Below, in pieces: positions 9,416-18,173 of a stretch of DNA of 64,000 bases. Every line of letters starts with the position of its first letter. Position 1 is the first letter of the stretch. The stretch spans positions 1,364,001 to 1,428,000 of the forward strand of contig NZ_JACWMW010000001.1 of the NCBI RefSeq assembly GCF_014773275.1, read 5' to 3'. Origin of the DNA: Mucilaginibacter rigui (GTDB taxonomy: Bacteria; Bacteroidota; Bacteroidia; Sphingobacteriales; Sphingobacteriaceae). Below the pieces are notes generated by a model. The model ran no database searches and was not told the DNA's origin. It saw only the letters and a list, made by a program, of their open reading frames with translations. The position numbers and the translations under genes were made by a program.

Positions 9416-10630
9416 TATCTCTTTTACAGCTATTGCAACATCGGCTTGTAACCGGTCATCGGCTGTTTCTGCTCCAAAATCGCGTGTAAGCATTTCATAA
9501 ATTATTTTGAGCCATATTAACAGGCAGGGAAGTGCTATTAAAGCATACGGTATAACATATTTATCTCTTAAGTATCTTGGGAAAAGATCTGAAGGTGAGA
9601 AGTTGGTTAATACCAAAGCGAATATAAGCAGGAAGCGTTCATACACTGTAATTGGCCGTTTTAAATTCACGTACCATATACTAACACCAATAAACGCGAT
9701 GATATAAGTTGGTGGTTCTGAACCGGTACTGAACAATATTGTAAAAAGTAAGGTTGAGGCCAGTAATAACAATTGGTATTGCGTATTCCTCCAATATTTA
9801 ATGCGAAATACAGATACGCCAAACAATAACAATCCGGGTGCTAAAACCAGCATATTAGATAGGTTTTTAATCAAAAATATTTTACTGATCATGCCCATTA
9901 CGCTGACATTCCCCCTGGTTGAGACCAGGTTAGTGGCGTTTTTGGCTAACAGGTCTGGATACCAGTCATGATAAGTTTTAAGTATGTACGCCGGTGAGGA
10001 AACAAGCATAGGCAATACAAACAACACTGCCGACCAAAATATAAGGCTTAAAACAAGCTTTATCTTATTATCAGAAAAGAAAAAGAAAGCAAGCCCCACA
10101 ATACCATACAGCTTAATTGCCGTACCTATCATGATCATCAGCGCTGCCCAAAAATCTTGTTTGTTTTTGATGAAAATGAAACTGAATATTACCAGCGCAA
10201 CGATTAATGGGTTTACCTGCACATTGCCAGATGATCCCATCATGCTATTTACATTAAGCAATAAAATAATGGTTTTTTGAAAATCGTTTAGCGGCAGTTT
10301 AATAATGGCGTAGAATAAAATATAGGCCAAAAACATCACCCACAGTATTACGCCAATTTGATTTGGAAGCAGGGCAAATGGCGCAATTATTAACCCGAAT
10401 ACCGGGCCGTAGTGGTTCAGGTCAAAATAATACTGCGGTTCGGGGCCAAACAGGCTTTGCTGATGTATAAGGTTTAAAAAATTGTGCTTATATATAATAT
10501 AATTATTGTGCGAAGTTTCCTTATTAGCAAAATGAGTAATGATATCTTTAGCTACCGCAAATAAACTAAGGCCAAACCAAAGTGTAAGAATAAATGGCCT
10601 GTTAAAAAGGATGCGTTTAAGTTTTTGCAT
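9413..10630 (-). CDS. GT87-like (DUF2029) integral membrane glycosyltransferase
   Basis: A 405-residue protein with about ten membrane helices. It resembles GT87/DUF2029 polyprenyl-phosphate-mannose-dependent transferases: an early loop with acidic and aromatic residues (residues 40-72, ending in YFDLNHYGPVF) and the segment SGNVQVNPLIVAL (about residue 133) typical of the family. Such enzymes add sugars to lipids or glycans on the outer side of the membrane. Donor and acceptor cannot be read from sequence. No glycan cluster surrounds it. The gene is monocistronic, between two terminators. Confidence 0.7.
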   Translation of the reverse strand: MQKLKRILFNRPFILTLWFGLSLFAVAKDIITHFANKETSHNNYIIYKHNFLNLIHQQSLFGPEPQYYFDLNHYGPVFGLIIAPFALLPNQIGVILWVMFLAYILFYAIIKLPLNDFQKTIILLLNVNSMMGSSGNVQVNPLIVALVIFSFIFIKNKQDFWAALMIMIGTAIKLYGIVGLAFFFFSDNKIKLVLSLIFWSAVLFVLPMLVSSPAYILKTYHDWYPDLLAKNATNLVSTRGNVSVMGMISKIFLIKNLSNMLVLAPGLLLFGVSVFRIKYWRNTQYQLLLLASTLLFTILFSTGSEPPTYIIAFIGVSIWYVNLKRPITVYERFLLIFALVLTNFSPSDLFPRYLRDKYVIPYALIALPCLLIWLKIIYEMLTRDFGAETADDRLQADVAIAVKEI

Positions 10631-10704
10631 AGTTAAAATATAAGTTGGCCATAAAAGTACAGAACATACTTAATAATAAACAACACACAGGGGGAATAAA
10701 CCGA

Positions 10705-10736
10705 AAAGAGCCCGCCATTATACAGGCAGGCTCTTT
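10705..10736 (-). terminator. Terminator of the metY-metX-hom operon
   Basis: Twelve-base arms AAAGAGCCCGCC / GGCAGGCTCTTT (one mismatch or wobble) around an 8-base loop, about 30 bases past the hom stop codon. On the minus strand the 3' arm ends in CTCTTTTC. Confidence 0.75.
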
Positions 10737-10762
10737 CAATAATTTAATCTTACCTATCGTTA

Positions 10763-11995
10763 TTATACTGTGGCTGCTTCATGTTTGGCAGCAGCTAAAC
10801 TAACGCCTGTTAGCTGGTCGGCAAATGCAACAAAAGCTTTACTATCTGCTATAGATTGCTGGTTATCTATCAGTTTTTGCAGGTTTATTTTACCTATAAC
10901 AAATTTGTAACTGCCCGAATAAAAACGCTCCTGGATGTGTTCAAACTCAAGCGCCTCTACCAGTGCTTCATCATCATAACGCAGATAAATGTTTACCTCT
11001 ACATTATTGGTAAATTGCAGATTGTTAGCGCCTTTTGCCTTTTTATATTCGTACTGGTAATCGTATCGCAAAGCTGCGATATCTGATAACACCGCCGACC
11101 CGGTAGGGTGGCCACCGGCTCCTTTACCAAAAAAGAATTGCTGGTCGGCAAAGGCGGCCTGTACCGTAACGCCGTTATATTCGTACTCCACGTTGTATAA
11201 AAACTCAGTTTCGTTCACAAATTTGGGCAATACAAACAGGGTAACATGCCTGTCATCAAGCTCTTTGGCTACGGGTACCAGTTTTATCTTTAATTTTTTC
11301 TCGCGTGCATATTGCAAGTCGTGTGGCGATAAATTTTGGATACCGATATTCAACACTTCATTTGGATCGATAACCACACCATAGGCATGGGCCGCCGCTA
11401 TAATAAGCTTAAATTTAGCATCATACCCACCCACATCCATAGTTGGGTCAGTTTCGGCGAAACCAAGATCCTGCGCTTGTTTAAGGGCGCTATCGTAATC
11501 AAGGTTTTCTAAATATCCTTTAGACAGGATGTAGTTTGATGAGCCATTGAAGATACCGCTGATAGAGTGCAGCAATTCGTTATCATAATACTCCTCCAGG
11601 TTGCGGATGATGGGGATACTGCCGCACACTGCACCTTCATATAACAATGAGGTGCCATATTTATGTTGCAGTTCTATCAATTCCTCCAGGTAGGTGGCAA
11701 TCATTTTCTTACTGGCCGATACAACATTTTTACCGGTACTTAGCGCACGCGATACGATCTCGAAAGCAGCTTCAGTATCATTTATCAGTTCAACCACGGT
11801 GTTTATTTCCGGGTTGTTCAGTATCTCGTTCCTATCAGTTGTGAAAAGTTCTTTTGGTAAAGATCTTTCCTTTTCAGGATTTTTGATGGCGATCTTTACA
11901 ATCTCGATGTTCAGGTCTTTTGTTTTGATAATATCGTACAATCCCTGGCCTACAACTCCAAATCCAAAGAGGCCAATGTTCAGTTTCTTACTCAT
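10763..11995 (-). CDS. hom: Homoserine dehydrogenase
   Basis: A 410-residue NAD(P)-dependent enzyme that reduces aspartate semialdehyde to homoserine, the branch point to methionine and threonine. The Rossmann motif GLFGFGVVGQGL is at residues 8-19; FNGSSNYIL and the GGYDAKFK region of the catalytic domain follow. It is a stand-alone enzyme without a fused aspartokinase. It is the third gene of a methionine operon: its ATG overlaps the metX stop codon by one base (TAATG), which implies translational coupling. The last part (about 320-400) is less typical and may be a small regulatory region, though I cannot assign it. Confidence 0.93.
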   Translation of the reverse strand: MSKKLNIGLFGFGVVGQGLYDIIKTKDLNIEIVKIAIKNPEKERSLPKELFTTDRNEILNNPEINTVVELINDTEAAFEIVSRALSTGKNVVSASKKMIATYLEELIELQHKYGTSLLYEGAVCGSIPIIRNLEEYYDNELLHSISGIFNGSSNYILSKGYLENLDYDSALKQAQDLGFAETDPTMDVGGYDAKFKLIIAAAHAYGVVIDPNEVLNIGIQNLSPHDLQYAREKKLKIKLVPVAKELDDRHVTLFVLPKFVNETEFLYNVEYEYNGVTVQAAFADQQFFFGKGAGGHPTGSAVLSDIAALRYDYQYEYKKAKGANNLQFTNNVEVNIYLRYDDEALVEALEFEHIQERFYSGSYKFVIGKINLQKLIDNQQSIADSKAFVAFADQLTGVSLAAAKHEAATV

Positions 11996-13050
11996 TAAGC
12001 TATTTTTTGCAATTCTATAATTTTTCCTTTTACATCGGTTTTAAAAAACGATGTGATGATATTTGTTAAGTCTTCTGTTTCAATTAAAAAGCCATCGTGC
12101 CCATAAAACGAATCCAGCTCGGCAAAAGCTGATTTAGGGATATGCCTAAACAGGTATTGCTGCTCCTCGATGGGGAACAACACGTCTGATTTGATACCAA
12201 TAACCAGCGTACGCGCTTTGATAAGGCTTAAGGCTTTATCAACCCCATGTCTGCCACGGCCTACATTGTGCGAATCCATCGCTTTTGAAAGGTACCAGTA
12301 GCTATAAGCGTTAAACCTGTTCACCAGTTTTTGCCCCTGGTAGTTTTGGTAGGTTGCCGCCTTAAAGTTATCGATAACATTATCCTGATCCTCCTGTTGT
12401 GTAATGCTGTAGGTTTTATAGGTGCGGTAGGATAGAAGCGCAATACTGCGGGCCACCTTTAAACCCTTGCTGCCACCATCCGGAGAGCCGGCGTAAAAGG
12501 TACGGTCGGCAGTGATGGCCAGGCGCTGTGATTCGTTAAAGGCGATGCCCCATGGCGAATGATTAGCGTTGGTAGCTATCAGGATAAGATTTTTGATACG
12601 CTCGGGCTCAATAATGCTCCACTCAATAGCTTGCTGGCCGCCTAATGATCCACCTAATAATATCTCTATCTGATCGATGCCTAAGTGATCGGCCAGCAGT
12701 GTGTGCGCTTTTACAATATCCCTGATGGTAAACTCTGGGAAAGCCAGGTAATATGGCTGCCCGGTTGCCGGGTTGGTACTTAGCGGACTAAGCGAACCAT
12801 ACGGCGACCCTAAAACATTGGCGCATACAATAAAATGCTCATCAGGGTTAAAATGGTCTTCGGGCCCGAAAAGGCCTTTCCACCAGTCAAAAACATCGGA
12901 ATTTGCAGTGAGGGCATGGCATACCCACACTACATTATCCCGGTTTTTATTGAGGTTTCCATAGGTATTAAAGCCGATCTCAAGTCCTTGTATCTTTTGG
13001 CCGGATTCCAGTTCAAACGTTCCGGTATGGGTAAAACTTTGTGTGCTCAT
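11995..13050 (-). CDS. metX: Homoserine O-acetyltransferase
   Basis: A 351-residue alpha/beta-hydrolase-fold enzyme that transfers acetyl from acetyl-CoA to homoserine, giving the substrate used by MetY. The nucleophile Ser135 is in GGSLGG, and the rest of the triad is Asp289 (GIKSDVLFP) and His318 (YGHDGF). Family motifs WVCHALTANSD and NHSPWGIAFNE are present. Telling acetyl from succinyl transfer is not certain from motifs alone, but the neighbouring O-acetylhomoserine sulfhydrylase supports acetyl. It lies between metY and hom; an 84-base gap with a strong hairpin separates it from metY. Confidence 0.93.
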   Translation of the reverse strand: MSTQSFTHTGTFELESGQKIQGLEIGFNTYGNLNKNRDNVVWVCHALTANSDVFDWWKGLFGPEDHFNPDEHFIVCANVLGSPYGSLSPLSTNPATGQPYYLAFPEFTIRDIVKAHTLLADHLGIDQIEILLGGSLGGQQAIEWSIIEPERIKNLILIATNANHSPWGIAFNESQRLAITADRTFYAGSPDGGSKGLKVARSIALLSYRTYKTYSITQQEDQDNVIDNFKAATYQNYQGQKLVNRFNAYSYWYLSKAMDSHNVGRGRHGVDKALSLIKARTLVIGIKSDVLFPIEEQQYLFRHIPKSAFAELDSFYGHDGFLIETEDLTNIITSFFKTDVKGKIIELQKIA

Positions 13051-13070
13051 TTGTTACTCTTCGTTATTTC

Positions 13071-13095
13071 GGGGGCAGTTACTTAGGCTGCCCCC
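13071..13095 (-). promoter_or_regulatory. Intercistronic GC-rich hairpin, metY-metX gap
   Basis: A perfect 8-bp stem (GGGGGCAG / CTGCCCCC) with a 9-base loop lies in the gap between metY and metX. There is no U-run after it on either strand, so it looks like a stability, processing or partial-termination element rather than a full terminator. Confidence 0.55.
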
Positions 13096-13134
13096 TGATA
13101 ACATCACTTAAAAAACTAAAAAAAAACTAAATCC

Positions 13135-14499
<1,365 letters not shown>

Positions 14500-14523
14500 T
14501 TATCCTAAGCGGGGCATCACGTA

Positions 14524-14579
14524 TTTTTCAGGAAACAGAAAAAGGGAACGTGTACTGCAATCAACAGCAGCAGCAACAC
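14524..14579 (-). promoter_or_regulatory. Candidate attenuator structures over and after the Cys codons
   Basis: On the minus strand, GTGT (14579-14576) and CTGC within the Cys codons can pair with GCAG and ACAC (14558-14550). The resulting interrupted 8-bp hairpin is followed by a pyrimidine-rich stretch with five U. A competing hairpin follows: CACGT and UUUUUC pairing with GAAAAA and ACGUG. Positions of a stalled ribosome would favour one or the other. Which state permits metY expression cannot be decided by eye. Confidence 0.4.
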
Positions 14580-14674
14580 ATACAAATACAGCCTGCAGAA
14601 AGGTTGTATACAGAAGATGAACCCGTTTGGGTTTGCGATGTGTTTGGTTGGGCTAAATAAATCAGACTTTTCAT
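14561..14674 (-). CDS. Polycysteine leader peptide ahead of metY
   Basis: A 37-codon ORF on the minus strand between the SAM riboswitch and metY. It starts MKSLIYLAQP, has a Ser/Thr/Gln-rich middle, and ends GCICMCCCCC before UGA: seven Cys in the last nine residues, five of them consecutive (TGT TGC TGC TGC TGT). The ATG follows an A/T-rich stretch, as is usual for Bacteroidota starts. It ends 115 bases before the metY ATG. Runs of a regulatory amino acid at the end of a short upstream ORF are the mark of ribosome-mediated attenuation; polycysteine leader ORFs acting on sulfur genes are known in mycobacteria. Here the role is inferred: ribosome stalling when Cys-tRNA is scarce would alter downstream RNA structure. 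No homology is claimed. Confidence 0.7.
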   Translation of the reverse strand: MKSLIYLAQPNTSQTQTGSSSVYNLSAGCICMCCCCC

Positions 14675-14696
14675 GACTATTAATTTATATTCCCCG

Positions 14697-14792
14697 GTTA
14701 ACTATTCTCCGGGACAGGAATTGGCACCTTCTCCACCTTGGAGGGTTGCCAGCGGTTCTTCGAGCCTGATCTCTCGCCGCTTCTTTATAAAT
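14697..14792 (-). ncRNA. SAM riboswitch (SAM-I family)
   Basis: On the minus strand the leader shows the S-box core: AGCGG...GAGAGATCAGGCTCGAAG, then CCGCTGGCAACC, a short P3 hairpin (CTCCA/TGGAG), and AAGGTGCCAATTCC. The P2 arms are AGCGG and CCGCT, with the kink-turn GAGAGA and the GGCAACC/AAGGTGC core strands all in the expected order. These RNAs bind S-adenosylmethionine and reduce expression of methionine genes. It lies about 20 bases before the leader-peptide ATG and about 250 bases before metY. A CCCGG/CCGGG hairpin right after the core may be part of its expression platform. Confidence 0.88.
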
Positions 14793-14847
14793 CAAAATCC
14801 GTGTGAGGGAAAATTGATCGTTGTGGTATTGCTACCAAATAATGTTT

Positions 14848-14880
14848 CAAATATAGGGTAAACGATATTTATAATCCAAA
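14848..14880 (-). promoter_or_regulatory. Promoter for the metY leader and operon
   Basis: On the minus strand: TTTG (14880-14877), a 21-base spacer and TATATTTG (14855-14848), a full match to the Bacteroidota sigma form. Transcription would begin around 14840, roughly 50 bases before the SAM riboswitch core. Confidence 0.65.
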
Positions 14881-14938
14881 TTAAATTTTTAATTAATTAT
14901 CATTTCGCTGTAAAACTGCTTTTGCTTAACTGTAGTTA

Positions 14939-16054
14939 CTACGCCATCGCCTGTTCTAAATCCGCTATCAGGTCATCAATATGCTCTAACCCAACCGATA
15001 CCCTTAGCAGGTTAAATGGCGTTTTGGTATCAGGCCCTTCAACACTGGCGCGGTGTTCTATCAGGCTTTCTACACCACCCAGGCTGGTGGCTTGTGTAAA
15101 TACTTTAAGCGCGTTTATTACCCTTTTTGCCTCATCTTCGCCACCTTTCAGGGTGAACGACATCATGGCACCGGGATGGCTCATCTGCGCTTTTACAATA
15201 TCATACTGCGGGTGCGATGGCAGGCCAGGGTACATCACGCTTTCAACCGCCGGGTGTTTTTCTAAAAAATCAGCCAGCAACAATGCATTATGCACGTGGC
15301 CTTTTACACGGTAAGGCAGGGTTTTTATACTACGTACAAGATAGTAGCAATCCATAGGAGAGGGCACCGCGCCGCCCATGGTTTGCACATTGCGGATCTT
15401 CTCCCACCAATCGCTTTTCTCGGCGGTAATTAATGCGCCGCCCATCAGGTCGCTGTGGCCGCCAAAGTATTTGGTTGATGAATGCATCACCAGATCGGCA
15501 CCAAGGGCTAGTGGCTGCTGGCAAACCGGGGTGGCAAACGTATTATCGCACACCACTTTAATATTGTGTTGGCGGGCAATGGTTACCACCTTTTTTATAT
15601 CGGTAATTTTTAAAAGCGGGTTTGATGGGGTCTCAATCCATATAACACGAGTGTTGGGTTTGATGTGATTTTTTAAAACCGCACTATCGTTCACATCAAT
15701 AAAGTCAAACTCAAGTATACCTGCAAAAAGTTGTTTTAACTGGTTGCGCAGGCCATGGTACATATCATCCGGCGCTATAATATGGGTGCCGGGCTCCAAC
15801 GATTGAAAAACCGACATGCCCGCTGCATTACCTGATGAAAAGGCCGCGGCTTCAACACCATTTTCTAAGCGGGTAAGCACATTCTCTAACGATGTACGGT
15901 TAGGGTTGGCCGACCGGCTGTACTGATATCCTGATGCGAAACCTCCATCCGCATCGCGTTCAAACGTAGTGGCCATAACAATGGGTTGTACAACTGCTTT
16001 TGAAGTGGCATCCGTATGGTTACCGGCGTGGATGGCAATGGTTTCTATTTTCAT
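14939..16054 (-). CDS. metB: Cystathionine gamma-synthase/lyase-type PLP enzyme
   Basis: A 371-residue trans-sulfuration PLP enzyme. The PLP lysine is Lys195 in SSTKYFGGHSD, the signature of cystathionine gamma-synthase and cystathionine lyases; YSRSANPNR (46-54) is the phosphate-binding/tetramer segment. It could make cystathionine from an activated homoserine and cysteine, or run a lyase reaction; the sequence does not settle this. I use the ATG at 16054 (MKIETIAIHAG), since the longer reading adds 28 residues with no family similarity. It ends about 60 bases before the metY promoter and is read in the same direction, but lies upstream of the SAM riboswitch, so it is not under that switch. 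Confidence 0.85.
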   Translation of the reverse strand: MKIETIAIHAGNHTDATSKAVVQPIVMATTFERDADGGFASGYQYSRSANPNRTSLENVLTRLENGVEAAAFSSGNAAGMSVFQSLEPGTHIIAPDDMYHGLRNQLKQLFAGILEFDFIDVNDSAVLKNHIKPNTRVIWIETPSNPLLKITDIKKVVTIARQHNIKVVCDNTFATPVCQQPLALGADLVMHSSTKYFGGHSDLMGGALITAEKSDWWEKIRNVQTMGGAVPSPMDCYYLVRSIKTLPYRVKGHVHNALLLADFLEKHPAVESVMYPGLPSHPQYDIVKAQMSHPGAMMSFTLKGGEDEAKRVINALKVFTQATSLGGVESLIEHRASVEGPDTKTPFNLLRVSVGLEHIDDLIADLEQAMA

Positions 16055-16215
16055 AATGGCCCAAATAACCGCAATTATTTTACATGTTTTGCAGAAAAAT
16101 ATTTTTTTATGCCACTGCCCGGCATTACATAGCCTCACTGTAACATCATTGTCATACTTGCATGTTCAAACACGCTTTAAGTTGCTACTTCCGTTTTAAA
16201 ACTAATGCAAATTGC

Positions 16216-16223
16216 TACATTTG
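16216..16223 (+). promoter_or_regulatory. Candidate -7 element for mqnE
   Basis: TACATTTG, a full match to TAnnTTTG, lies 17 bases before the mqnE ATG. I see no clear -33 TTG at the right distance. Confidence 0.4.
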
Positions 16224-16240
16224 CTCAAATATTTTTCTAA

Positions 16241-17434
16241 ATGGAAGTATCAGATAATTTGCTGGTATTGCTGAACAACCCTCAGCTTTTACCGGAACTA
16301 AAAGACATTGCTGAGAAGGTACTCCATAACCAGCGCATCACTTTTGATGAAGGCGTTTTGCTTTACGAAAAAGCAGAATTAGGCTACCTGGGAGTACTTG
16401 CCAACTATATACGCGAGAAAAAACACGGCAACAAGACCTACTTTAACCGTAATTTTCATATCGAGCCAACAAACCTTTGTGTATACGATTGTAAGTTTTG
16501 CTCGTACTCGCGGTTGTTAAAACAACGTGCCGATGGGTGGGAGTACACCATGGAAGAAATGCTGGATATCGTAAAAAAATATGACGACCAGCCTGTTACC
16601 GAGGTGCATATTGTAGGCGGTGTTTTACCGCAGTACGACGTTGCTTTTTACAGCGAACTTTTCAGCAAGATAAAAGCGCACAGGCCCGATCTTCATGTAA
16701 AGGCATTAACACCAGTTGAATACCACTACATCTTTAAAAAAGCAAAGATAGATTACACTACCGGTATGAAATTGATGAAAGACTCGGGTCTGGAATCAAT
16801 ACCGGGCGGCGGGGCAGAGATCTTCCATCCCGAAGTGCGCGAGCTGATAGCCAAAGATAAATGTACGGGCGACCAGTGGCTGGCCATCCATGAGGAATGG
16901 CATAAGCTGGGCATGCGGTCAAACTCTACGATGCTTTACGGACATATCGAAAAATTCCATCACCGGGTTGATCATATGGAACAACTGCGCCAGTTACAGG
17001 ATAGGACAGGGGGCTTTCAAACCTTTATCCCGCTAAAGTTCCGTAACCAGGACAACCAGATGAGCCATGTGCCGGAATCAACCGTGGTTGAGGATCTGCG
17101 TAATTACGCTATAGCGCGCATTTACCTGGACAACTTTGACCATATAAAAGCCTACTGGGCCATGATAAGCCGTACCACAGCGCAGCTATCCCTAAACTTT
17201 GGGGTTGATGATATTGACGGTACGCTTGACGATACCACCAAGATCTACTCGATGGCTGGTGCCGAAGAACAAACACCGGCCATGAGCACCAAAGAACTGG
17301 TAAATCTGATAAAAAATGCAGGCCGCTATCCAATAGAGCGCGATACGCTTTATAATGTAGTGACCGATTATAATGATTACCAGTTTGCCGACGAAGAAAA
17401 ACCGCGCTTTTATAAGCTGCCGGTTATTAATTAG
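16241..17434 (+). CDS. mqnE: Aminofutalosine synthase (radical SAM)
   Basis: A 397-residue radical SAM enzyme of the futalosine route to menaquinone. It joins 3-[(1-carboxyvinyl)oxy]benzoate, made by MqnA, with SAM to give aminofutalosine. The 4Fe-4S motif is Cys80-x3-Cys84-x2-Cys87 (CVYDCKFC). The IPGGGAEIFHPEVR segment and overall length fit MqnE rather than MqnC or the CofH-type enzymes. mqnA lies about 0.7 kb downstream on the same strand, which supports the assignment. The gap to the next gene has a period-8 inverted repeat. Confidence 0.92.
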   Translation: MEVSDNLLVLLNNPQLLPELKDIAEKVLHNQRITFDEGVLLYEKAELGYLGVLANYIREKKHGNKTYFNRNFHIEPTNLCVYDCKFCSYSRLLKQRADGWEYTMEEMLDIVKKYDDQPVTEVHIVGGVLPQYDVAFYSELFSKIKAHRPDLHVKALTPVEYHYIFKKAKIDYTTGMKLMKDSGLESIPGGGAEIFHPEVRELIAKDKCTGDQWLAIHEEWHKLGMRSNSTMLYGHIEKFHHRVDHMEQLRQLQDRTGGFQTFIPLKFRNQDNQMSHVPESTVVEDLRNYAIARIYLDNFDHIKAYWAMISRTTAQLSLNFGVDDIDGTLDDTTKIYSMAGAEEQTPAMSTKELVNLIKNAGRYPIERDTLYNVVTDYNDYQFADEEKPRFYKLPVIN

Positions 17435-17541
17435 TTCACTGGTTAATTTGTTCATTAGTTTATTGGTGTTTAGCCAATTTTTAAAAGAGTTTATAATGAA
17501 CATACAGACCAAGGAACAAATGAACTATTGAACGAATGAAC
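17435..17541. repeat. Period-8 inverted repeat array A
   Basis: The left arm is a run of degenerate octamers (GTTCACTG, GTTAATTT, GTTCATTA, GTTTATTG). The right arm, read as its complement, is GTTCATTC, GTTCAATA, GTTCATTT, GTTCCTTG. The two arms face each other around a short spacer and can fold into a long imperfect hairpin. The right arm runs into the start codon region of the phosphatase gene. Confidence 0.55.
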
Positions 17542-18162
17542 AAAGTAGAAAAGACATTATATATAGTACGCCATGGCCAAACCGACCTTAACAAACAAGG
17601 CATTGTGCAGGGCCGCGGTAAAGATACCGACCTGAACGATGAAGGCCGCCGCCAGGCTAACCAATTTTACGAGGCCTATAAAACGATACCTTTTGATAAG
17701 ATCTATATATCCGAATTAAAGCGCACCCAACAAAGCATCCAGCAGTTTATTGATATGGGCATCCCATACCAAAAATTGCCAGGGTTAGACGAGCTTGCAT
17801 GGGGAGTTTACGAGGGGCAGCCCGCTACACCCGAAAATAAAGCCGCTTTTTTAGATTTGATGCGTAACTGGCTTGATGGCAACCTTGATACTAAATTTGA
17901 AGGCGGCGAAAGCCCTAACGAGGTAAAGGAAAGGCAATTACAGGCTCTTGAAACTATTATGGCTCACCCTGAGGAAAAGAATATACTGGTATGTATGCAT
18001 GGCCGCGCCATGCGCCTGCTAATGTGTGTACTAACGAGCCTGCCGCTTACGCAGATGGATACCTTTCCGCATCAAAACCTTGTGCTTTATAAGGTAACTT
18101 ATGATGGCAAAAAGTTTACGATTGTAGAAGCCAACAATGCCCTCCATTTAAAAAACTCATAG
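17536..18162 (+). CDS. Histidine phosphatase family protein
   Basis: A 208-residue phosphoglycerate-mutase-like phosphatase. The phospho-accepting His13 is in VRHGQTD (11-17), Glu86 in LDELAWG is the likely acid, and His155 in CMHGRAMR completes the pocket. The fold and length match broad cobalamin-phosphatase/PGAM-like enzymes; the substrate is not evident. It sits between mqnE and mqnA and ends 11 bases before mqnA, so it is probably co-transcribed with menaquinone genes. No phosphatase is needed in the known futalosine steps encoded by these two, so a pathway role is only a guess. Confidence 0.85.
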   Translation: MNKVEKTLYIVRHGQTDLNKQGIVQGRGKDTDLNDEGRRQANQFYEAYKTIPFDKIYISELKRTQQSIQQFIDMGIPYQKLPGLDELAWGVYEGQPATPENKAAFLDLMRNWLDGNLDTKFEGGESPNEVKERQLQALETIMAHPEEKNILVCMHGRAMRLLMCVLTSLPLTQMDTFPHQNLVLYKVTYDGKKFTIVEANNALHLKNS

Positions 18163-18173
18163 AGAGAACTTAC

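Noticed and set aside
14939..16054. metB as a gene controlled by the SAM riboswitch
   Set aside because: The riboswitch lies downstream of metB in the direction of transcription, so it can only act on metY and later genes.
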